Assembly (NCBI RefSeq): GCF_003568845.1
Contig: NZ_CP030126.1
Coordinates: 895,001-959,000 of the forward strand
Direction of reading: 5' to 3'
Length of the DNA: 64,000 nt
DNA from: Indioceanicola profundi
Lineage (GTDB): Bacteria > Pseudomonadota > Alphaproteobacteria > Azospirillales > Azospirillaceae
Every line of letters begins with the position of its first letter. The first letter of the stretch is position 1. A program made the position numbers and the translations under genes. The notes under the pieces were generated by a model. It worked only from the letters and a program-made list of their open reading frames with translations. It was not told the origin of the DNA and made no database searches. Below, one piece after another: positions 17,252 through 23,929 of the stretch.

Positions 17252-18742
17252 ATGGCGAACCCAGCACGGATCGGTGACAGCATCATCGAGCGCATCGAAC
17301 GCGCGCGGAGCCTCGACCGGCTCAGCCACAGCCTGGGAGAGGCGGTGGCGCTTCCGTTCCGGCTGATGGGCGGGCGTGGGAAGGAGGTCCGGACCGTGCT
17401 GCACGGGACCCGCTACGGCCATTCCCTCCACCCGACGGTCGTCACCGTTCCGATCGGGTCCTGGGCGGCATCGGTGCTGTTCGACCTGATGGACAGCATG
17501 CAGAGAGGAAAAGAAGGGCCGGCCTATGCCGATGCGGCGGACCTGACGCTCAAGGTCGGCTGCGCGGGGGCGGCGGGCGCGATCGCCACCGGGCTCGTCG
17601 ACTGGGAGAAGACGCATGGGGAGCCTCGGCGGCTTGGGCTTGTCCATGCCGCGACGAATGCGACGGCGTTGGCGCTGTTCCTGTCGTCGCTCTCCATGCG
17701 GCGGCGCGGGCAGCGCTCCAGCGCCAAGGCGGTGTCGGCCCTGGCGTTCGGGACCATGTTCGCGGGCGGTTATATGGGCGGGCATCTGGTCCACCGCCGC
17801 AATGTCAGCGCCGACCACGCCGACCGGAATCCGGCCCCGCGGGAGTTCGTGCCGGTGATGCGCGACGCCGAGCTGCGGGAAGGGCAGCCCCGCCTGGTGG
17901 AGGCGGATGGCGTGCGGATCGCGCTGGTGCGCAACAAGGGCAAGGTCCATGCGCTGGGCGACCGTTGTTCCCATTTCGGCGGACCGTTGTCGGAAGGCTG
18001 GGTGTTCCGGGACGGGCTGGTCTGCCCCTGGCACGGCTCGCGCTACTGCCTGAAGACCGGGCGCCCCATCGACGGACCGGCCACAGGCGTGCAGCCGCGC
18101 TTCGACGTTCGGGTGATGGACGGGATGATCGAGGTGCGGAAGCCCGAAACCCGCCGGCCGAACACGCCTCCACCCCGCGACCAGAGGGAACCGGCCCCGC
18201 CGCGCACTGCCCGGAAGGCGGATGAGGTGCTGTTCGAGCATCACCAGATCATGCGCAGCCTGTTCGACCGCATCGCCCTGACCGAACGGAACGACCCGCG
18301 CCGGCTTGAGCTGGTGGACGAGCTGGCTGGGGAGATGGACATGCATGAGAAGATCGAGCACGAAATCTTCTATCCCGCCGTTCGGCGGGTCACCGACTCC
18401 ATCCCGATCGCTGGAGCGGAGCATCAGCAGCTTGCCGACCAGCTTGCCATCACGCTGACCCTCGATCCGTCCACCGCGGAGTTCGATGACCATCTCCGCG
18501 CCCTCCGGTCCGCCCTGGAGCATCATGCCGGGTCGGAGGAGCGGGAGATGTTCCCGGATGCCCAGAATCTGGGGGACACAGAGCTGCGGCGGCTGGGCAT
18601 GCGGATGGAACGGCGGCTGGAGGATTTGCGCCGCTCCCGCGTGCAGAACCTGATCCGGCTTGGCCGTCAGCTCATGCTGGAGCGGGGGCGCGGGCGGATG
18701 GGAAGGGCGATGAGCGGGTCGCTGATGTCGGCCGAACGCTGA
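17252..18742 (+). CDS. DUF2231 membrane domain - Rieske [2Fe-2S] - hemerythrin fusion protein
   Basis: 496 residues, three modules. About 45-190: DUF2231-type membrane domain (HPTVVTVPIGSWAASVLFDLM, then several helices). About 205-290: Rieske domain with exact ligands Cys239-x-His241 and Cys258-x2-His261. About 325-470: HHE hemerythrin domain with His330, His365, His370, Glu371, His391 and His424 in the expected order. A basic helical tail ends the protein. DUF2231-Rieske pairs are known as haem/redox-type membrane proteins; adding hemerythrin suggests O2 or NO sensing, or iron handling coupled to electron transfer (inference). ATG 17252 follows AGGAAAGG; a longer frame reaches into the csp leader without support. 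Confidence 0.8.
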   Translation: MANPARIGDSIIERIERARSLDRLSHSLGEAVALPFRLMGGRGKEVRTVLHGTRYGHSLHPTVVTVPIGSWAASVLFDLMDSMQRGKEGPAYADAADLTLKVGCAGAAGAIATGLVDWEKTHGEPRRLGLVHAATNATALALFLSSLSMRRRGQRSSAKAVSALAFGTMFAGGYMGGHLVHRRNVSADHADRNPAPREFVPVMRDAELREGQPRLVEADGVRIALVRNKGKVHALGDRCSHFGGPLSEGWVFRDGLVCPWHGSRYCLKTGRPIDGPATGVQPRFDVRVMDGMIEVRKPETRRPNTPPPRDQREPAPPRTARKADEVLFEHHQIMRSLFDRIALTERNDPRRLELVDELAGEMDMHEKIEHEIFYPAVRRVTDSIPIAGAEHQQLADQLAITLTLDPSTAEFDDHLRALRSALEHHAGSEEREMFPDAQNLGDTELRRLGMRMERRLEDLRRSRVQNLIRLGRQLMLERGRGRMGRAMSGSLMSAER

Positions 18743-18813
18743 CCGGCGCTGCACCGCAACATGGGCCCCTGTCCGCTGTTTGGTGACAGACAACCCCAGC
18801 GGACAGGTGGCCC

Positions 18814-19983
18814 ATGCCCCCGGTAATCGGCATCTCAGGCTCCTACGGCGGCTTGAACCTGGGGGATGAGGCGATCCTCTCCTCCGCTATCCAGCAGCTC
18901 CGCGCCGCATGTCCAGGGGTGGAGATCGTGGTGTTCTCCCGCAATGCGGAGCATACAAGGCGGCACCATGATGTGGACCGGGCGCTGAACGCCCGCACCT
19001 CCATGCGCCAGCAGATCCTGCCGGAAGTACAGCGGCTGAACCTGCTGCTGCTGGGCGGGGGCGGCATCCTCTATGACACGGAGGCCCAGGCCTATCTGCG
19101 GGAGGTGGAGCTGGCCCATGAGCTGGGCATCCCGACCTTCGCCTTCGCCGTCGGCATCGGCCCGCTGAAGGACCGGGATGAACGGATCGCCGTTCGCAAC
19201 GGCCTGAACCGGATGGCCGGCATCACCGTGCGCGAGGTCACGGCCAAGCGGCTGTGCGAGGATATCGGCGTGCAGGTTCCGGTGGAGGTCACCGCCGACC
19301 CGGCCCTGCTGCTGAGGCCGGAGCCCTTCACCGACGAGATGCTGGCGGCGGAGGGCATTCCAACCGACCGGCCGCTGGTGGGCATTTCCGTGCGGGAGCG
19401 GGGGGCCGCGGCTCCCGGCCTGACAGCGTCCGACTATCACGATCTGGTGGCCGATGTGGCCGACTTCATGATCCAGCGCTTCGATGCCGAACCGGTGTTC
19501 GTTCCGATGGAGCGGGTGGACCGCAACGAATCCCACCGGGTGATCTCCCGCATGGCGCATCCGGACCGCGCCTATGTGCTGAAGCGTGATTACAGGCCGC
19601 AGCAGATCATGGGGTTGGCGCAACGGCTGGAACTGGTGGCCGGGATGCGGTTGCACTTCCTGATCTTCGCCGCTGTCACAGGCACGCCGCTGATCGCGCT
19701 GCCCTATGCGTCCAAGGTACAGGATCTGGTGTCCAGCCTGGGCATCGAACACATGCCGGTCGAAACGGCAAAGGCCGGAGCATTCCTGGCGCGGCTGGAT
19801 CGGCTGTGGGACACGCGCAAGGACCAGAAGGCCGTCATCGCCGAACGTCTGGGGCAGGTGCAGCAGTTGGCGCGACGGACTGTTCCCCTGGCGCTGGCGA
19901 CCATCGGCCATGGGCCGGGCGCCAACAGCATCCAGGTACAGCGCGTGGGAGAAGACCTTGCCAATCCTCCAGTCGCCTTCTGA
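18814..19983 (+). CDS. Polysaccharide pyruvyl transferase family protein (CsaB-like)
   Basis: 389 residues. N-terminal GSYGGLNLGDEAIL loop and the LLLLGGGGILYD stretch, then the second Rossmann-like half with VGISVRERG, EPVFVPME and AGMRLHFLIFAA, all characteristic of the pyruvyl-transferase fold. Members ketalise sugars of exopolysaccharides or cell-wall polymers with pyruvate from phosphoenolpyruvate. Its partner glycan is unknown; two glucan-type synthases lie elsewhere in this window. The last 26 bases overlap the next gene, suggesting translational coupling with the FAD oxidoreductase. Confidence 0.8.
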   Translation: MPPVIGISGSYGGLNLGDEAILSSAIQQLRAACPGVEIVVFSRNAEHTRRHHDVDRALNARTSMRQQILPEVQRLNLLLLGGGGILYDTEAQAYLREVELAHELGIPTFAFAVGIGPLKDRDERIAVRNGLNRMAGITVREVTAKRLCEDIGVQVPVEVTADPALLLRPEPFTDEMLAAEGIPTDRPLVGISVRERGAAAPGLTASDYHDLVADVADFMIQRFDAEPVFVPMERVDRNESHRVISRMAHPDRAYVLKRDYRPQQIMGLAQRLELVAGMRLHFLIFAAVTGTPLIALPYASKVQDLVSSLGIEHMPVETAKAGAFLARLDRLWDTRKDQKAVIAERLGQVQQLARRTVPLALATIGHGPGANSIQVQRVGEDLANPPVAF

Positions 19984-21370
19984 GGTTGAAACCGTTCAGC
20001 TCCCGGCGCGGGAGGCGCCTGTCCTGGCAAGCTGTGACGTGCTGGTGGTCGGCGGCGGCCCCTCCGGCATGGGGGCGGCCATGGGGGCCGCCTGGGCCGG
20101 GGCGGATACGATCCTGACGGAGCGGTTCGGATTCCTTGGCGGCAATCCCACAGCCAGTCTCGTGAACCCGCTGATGTCCTGGCACACCAGCAATGGCAAG
20201 CCGCTGCTGAACGAGGACAAGACCCGCCTGCTGCCCCAAGACCACGGGCCCGGAGACCCGGTGGTGGCGGGGGCCATGCTGCATTTCGTGAACCTGCTGC
20301 TGGAGGCGGGCGGCGCCATTCCGCCCAGCATCACCACCGGCTACACGGTTCCGTTCGATCCGGAAACCTACAAGGCCGTGGCGCTGGAAGCGGTGGATGC
20401 CGCCGGGGCCAGGGTGCTGCTGCACGCCTTCGCCACCGGCCCGCTGGGGCCGCGCTGCAAGCCGGAGGGTGTGGTCTATGAGGGGAAGGCCGGGCCTTAC
20501 GTGATCAAGGCCAGAGCCATCGTGGACGGGTCCGGCGATGGCGACATCGCGGCCAAGGCGGGGGCAGACTACCATGTGGGACGGGAGGGCGACGGGCTGG
20601 TCCAGCCCATGACGCTGATGTTCCGGATCGGCGATTTCGACCGCGACGCCTTCGCCGACTATGTGCGGGATCACCCGGACCAGTGGCGCGGGGTGCATGG
20701 CCTCTGGGATCTGGTGCGGCAGGCGACGGAGGCCGGCGACCTCACCATGCCGCGCGAGGACATCCTGTTCTTCGCCACCCCGCATCCGCGGGAGCTGTCG
20801 GTGAACTGCACCCGTGTCACCGGCGGGCTCGCCACCAACGTGCTGGACATCTCCCGTGCCGAGATCGAGGCCCGGCGGCAGATGCGGGAGATCATGGCCT
20901 TCCTGGTCAAATATGTGCCGGGCTTCAAGGACGCCTATGTGATCCAGGCCGGCGTGAATATCGGCGTCAGGGAGACGCGGCGCATCGTCGGCGACTACAC
21001 GCTGACGGCGGAGGATGTGCTGGGGGCGGCCAAGTTCCCGGACGCCATCGCGCGCGCCAGCTATCCGGTGGATATCCACAATCCCACCGGCAAGGGCACC
21101 GTGCTGAAGCGGCTGCCGCCCGGCGAATGGTACGAGGTGCCTTATCGCTGCCTGTTGCCCAAAGGCGTCGACAACCTTCTGGTCGCTGGCCGCAGCATCA
21201 GCGGCACGCACGAGGCCCATTCCAGCTATCGGGTCACGCCGACTGCCGTGGCAACCGGGCAGGCTGCCGGCGTGGCCGCCGCGCTGGCGGTGCGGACCGG
21301 CCGGACCCCGCGGGACGTTCCGGTGGAGGAGGTCAGGGCGGAGCTGCGGCGGCAGGGAGCGATCATCTAG
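19958..21370 (+). CDS. FAD-dependent oxidoreductase
   Basis: 470 residues. Dinucleotide-binding loop DVLVVGGGPSGMGAAMGAAWAGA close to the N terminus, FLGGNPTASLVNPLMSWH, IVDGSGDGDIAAKAGADY and a C-terminal FAD-contacting segment NLLVAGRSISGTHEAHSSYRV; this is the FAD_oxidored (PF12831-like) group, whose substrates are mostly unknown. No ATG fits: the TTG at 19958 is preceded by GGAG at a 7-8 base distance and leaves a 26-base overlap with the pyruvyl-transferase gene. It is convergent with egtB, 20 bases away. Confidence 0.8.
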   Translation: MPILQSPSEVETVQLPAREAPVLASCDVLVVGGGPSGMGAAMGAAWAGADTILTERFGFLGGNPTASLVNPLMSWHTSNGKPLLNEDKTRLLPQDHGPGDPVVAGAMLHFVNLLLEAGGAIPPSITTGYTVPFDPETYKAVALEAVDAAGARVLLHAFATGPLGPRCKPEGVVYEGKAGPYVIKARAIVDGSGDGDIAAKAGADYHVGREGDGLVQPMTLMFRIGDFDRDAFADYVRDHPDQWRGVHGLWDLVRQATEAGDLTMPREDILFFATPHPRELSVNCTRVTGGLATNVLDISRAEIEARRQMREIMAFLVKYVPGFKDAYVIQAGVNIGVRETRRIVGDYTLTAEDVLGAAKFPDAIARASYPVDIHNPTGKGTVLKRLPPGEWYEVPYRCLLPKGVDNLLVAGRSISGTHEAHSSYRVTPTAVATGQAAGVAAALAVRTGRTPRDVPVEEVRAELRRQGAII

Positions 21371-21390
21371 CGCCGCAAGGCCGGCTCATC

Positions 21391-22731
21391 TCACGCATCC
21401 TCCGCCAGCCGGATGCAGGTCATCTGCCAGCGGCTGCCGGGGGCGAGGTGGTGGCGGTAGGTGGCGCGGATCATCTCGCCGGGCGTGAGGGCGCTGCCGC
21501 CGCGCAGGACCATGTGGCCGGCGCCCAGCCGCGGCATGGCGAACTCGCCCACTGCGAACGGTCCCGGTTTGTGGCGGGGGTAGGGGGTCAGGGGGCTCTG
21601 CGTCCATTCCCAGCCGTCGCCATACATCTGCCAGGGACCCTCGCCGGCACAGGCGGCAGTGACGGGATGCAGCCGCCCATAGTCCAGCAGATTGCCGGTA
21701 CGGCGATGGCCGGCGGCCATCACCTCCCATTCCATCTCCGTCGGCAGGCGCTTGCCGGACCAGCGGGCGAAGGCGTCGGCCTCGAACCAGCTCAGATGGC
21801 AGACCGGTTCCTCCCCATCGACCAGCCGCATGCCGGACAGGGTGAACTGGTGCCAGAGGCCGCCATGCTTGAACCAGTAGAGCGGAGCCTTCCAGCCCTC
21901 CTGCTGGGCCAAGGCCCAGCCTTCCGGCCGCCAGAAGGAAGCGGTGGAATAGCCCCCATCCTCCATGAATTCCTGGTACTCGGTGCAGGTGACCAGCCGG
22001 CCGGCCATGCGGAAGGGCGGCAGGATGACGGGATGCCGCGGCTGCTCCAGGTCGAAGCTGAAGCCGGCGCCGCCATATCCGATTTCGGCTGTGCCTCCCG
22101 GATGGGCGATCCAACTCTGCCCAGGGGCGGAAGTCAGCGGCGTCGGCTGGCTTTCCTGATAGGCGGGACGCAGCGGGTTGGACCAGAAGGCATGCTTGAT
22201 GTCGGATAGGATCAGTTCCTGATGCTGCTCCTCATGGGTGAGGGCGAGTTCGATCCAGCCGGCGATCTGGGGCCAGATGCCCGTCGACGCTTCTTCGATC
22301 AGTCTCATCACCGCCGCGTTCACATGTTCCCGCCAGCGGCTGACGTCGCTCAGGGCCGGGCGGCTCAGCAGATGGCGGGAGGCGGCCGGGTGGGCGGTTT
22401 CCGCTGGTTCCTTCAAGGCGTTGAACAGATAGGTGAACCGGTCGTCGAAAGCGGTGTAGCCGACCAGGAAGCGTTCCAGCACCAGCTTCTCCAGAAGCCA
22501 GCAGGTGTGTCCGAGATGCCATTTGACCGGGCTGGCCTCTGGCATGGACTGGACGAGTTGATCCTCGGGCGTCAGGCGCGACGCCAGCAGTCCGCTGTTG
22601 CCGCGCACCCGGCGGAAGCGGGCGGCCAGGACCGACCGATCCGGTGTTGCGGTTCCTCCGGCGTCGCCGGACATGCCGGGACCTACCGCGCCCTGGCGGC
22701 TTGCGTGCCGATCCGGTCTGGCGCCGAGCAT
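21391..22731 (-). CDS. egtB: Ergothioneine biosynthesis protein EgtB (sulfoxide synthase)
   Basis: 446 residues. N-terminal DinB-like domain with iron-binding His residues in SPVKWHLGHTCWLLE and THEEQHQEL, followed by the formylglycine-generating-type domain (GKRLPTEMEWEVMAA, GDGWEWTQSP, VLRGGSALTP, RATYRHHLAP). EgtB couples trimethylhistidine to gamma-glutamylcysteine or cysteine using O2 and Fe(II). The methyltransferase EgtD normally lies next door but is absent here. Start 22731 is chosen for its AGGGAGAAG site; 22674 is a possible shorter start. Confidence 0.88.
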   Translation of the reverse strand: MLGARPDRHASRQGAVGPGMSGDAGGTATPDRSVLAARFRRVRGNSGLLASRLTPEDQLVQSMPEASPVKWHLGHTCWLLEKLVLERFLVGYTAFDDRFTYLFNALKEPAETAHPAASRHLLSRPALSDVSRWREHVNAAVMRLIEEASTGIWPQIAGWIELALTHEEQHQELILSDIKHAFWSNPLRPAYQESQPTPLTSAPGQSWIAHPGGTAEIGYGGAGFSFDLEQPRHPVILPPFRMAGRLVTCTEYQEFMEDGGYSTASFWRPEGWALAQQEGWKAPLYWFKHGGLWHQFTLSGMRLVDGEEPVCHLSWFEADAFARWSGKRLPTEMEWEVMAAGHRRTGNLLDYGRLHPVTAACAGEGPWQMYGDGWEWTQSPLTPYPRHKPGPFAVGEFAMPRLGAGHMVLRGGSALTPGEMIRATYRHHLAPGSRWQMTCIRLAEDA

Positions 22732-22926
22732 CGGGCTTCTCCCTGCCTGCGTACCCCGCTTGGATTCTCCGGTCGTCGAGCCGGTCCGCGGTTCACACCA
22801 TTGAACGGCAGCGCCAAACCGCAGTTCCACGGCGCACATTAGCTGGCGCTCAAGCTCTTGGAGGTAGGGTCCGACCACCCAGGCGGAGCAGACGAGACGG
22901 GTAAGGCTTCGAGCGGTTATCCAGAG

Positions 22927-23913
22927 ATGACCGCTGATATCCTTTTTCCGCGCCGGGCTGGTTCCGGCATCCCGCGCATTTCCGGACGCTCAGCCTTCAT
23001 AGCCGGCATTCTTGCGGGTCTCTGGCTCGATACCGCTCGTCGGACACGACAGGCGGAACGACGCCATCCTCCGGAAGGAAGGTTCGTGCAGGTCGGGGGC
23101 GGGAGGCTGCACTATGTGGAGCAGGGAAGCGGCCCGCCGCTGGTCCTGTTCCATGGCGCCGCCTACCTGCATGGCGACATGTCGAAAGGACCGCTGGGCG
23201 CGCGGCTGCGCCGGCGCTACCGCTGCATCAGCTTCGACCGGCCGGGGCACGGGTACAGCAGCGAATATCCCTTCCACATGGCCCCGCAGCATCAGGCCGA
23301 CCTGCTGCGCGAAGCGGTGCGGCGGCTGGGCATCCAGCGGCCGATCCTGATGGGCCATTCGTTTGGCGGAGCCGTGGCGCTGGCCTATGCGGCCCGCTAC
23401 CCGGACGAGGTCGCAGGCGTCGTCACCCTGGCGCCGCAGGCATTCCCCAAGGCGACGGCGGCCACGGTCGGGTTCGGCCTGCTCGGCCTTCTCCAGGGAC
23501 TTCCGGTGTTGAACCGGACGATTTCCCCCGTGCTGGGGCGGATGGGAATGGGGAAGGTGATCGAAGAGGCATTCCGACCGCAGAAAGTGCCGCGGAGCTT
23601 TCTCGCGGCGACCCCGGCCGGGCTTCTGGCGCGCCCGGTGCAGATCCGCTCCACGTCGCAGGAAATCCTGACAGACCTGCCCTCCATGGCGGCATTGCCG
23701 CGACAGTACCGGCTGATCAGAGCGCCGATGGCGACCATCGCCGGAACAGGCGACATCGTGCTCGATGCCCACGACCAGGCGGAGCGGCTGGCCCGGACGG
23801 TGCCTGGAACCCAGCTACACCTGCTGCCCGGACTCGGGCACATGCTGCATTACTTTGCGCCGGACATTGTGATGTCGGCGCTGGACGAGGTGCGGGATAG
23901 GGCGGGCCTGTAG
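22927..23913 (+). CDS. Alpha/beta-fold hydrolase, membrane-anchored
   Basis: 328 residues. A hydrophobic N-terminal segment (SAFIAGILAGLWL) may anchor it. Catalytic layout: LVLFHGAAYLHGD oxyanion region, nucleophile elbow GHSFGG, acid near IAGTGDIVLD and the His in LPGLGHMLHYF. Resembles hydrolases of the haloperoxidase/lipase type; substrate unknown. The stop codon sits in the loop of a perfect stem-loop shared with the convergent glucan synthase gene. The start is uncertain: no strong ribosome site was found for the ATG at 22927. Confidence 0.75.
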   Translation: MTADILFPRRAGSGIPRISGRSAFIAGILAGLWLDTARRTRQAERRHPPEGRFVQVGGGRLHYVEQGSGPPLVLFHGAAYLHGDMSKGPLGARLRRRYRCISFDRPGHGYSSEYPFHMAPQHQADLLREAVRRLGIQRPILMGHSFGGAVALAYAARYPDEVAGVVTLAPQAFPKATAATVGFGLLGLLQGLPVLNRTISPVLGRMGMGKVIEEAFRPQKVPRSFLAATPAGLLARPVQIRSTSQEILTDLPSMAALPRQYRLIRAPMATIAGTGDIVLDAHDQAERLARTVPGTQLHLLPGLGHMLHYFAPDIVMSALDEVRDRAGL

Positions 23914-23928
23914 CGGCCCGCCCTATCC
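23895..23928. terminator. Perfect 14-bp stem-loop between convergent genes
   Basis: GGATAGGGCGGGCC (23895-23908), loop TGTAGC containing the hydrolase stop codon, then GGCCCGCCCTATCC (23915-23928). The stem has no T-tract on either side. It lies two bases from the end of the glucan synthase gene, so it probably serves both transcripts as a terminator or 3'-end stabiliser. Confidence 0.65.
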
Positions 23929-23929
23929 G

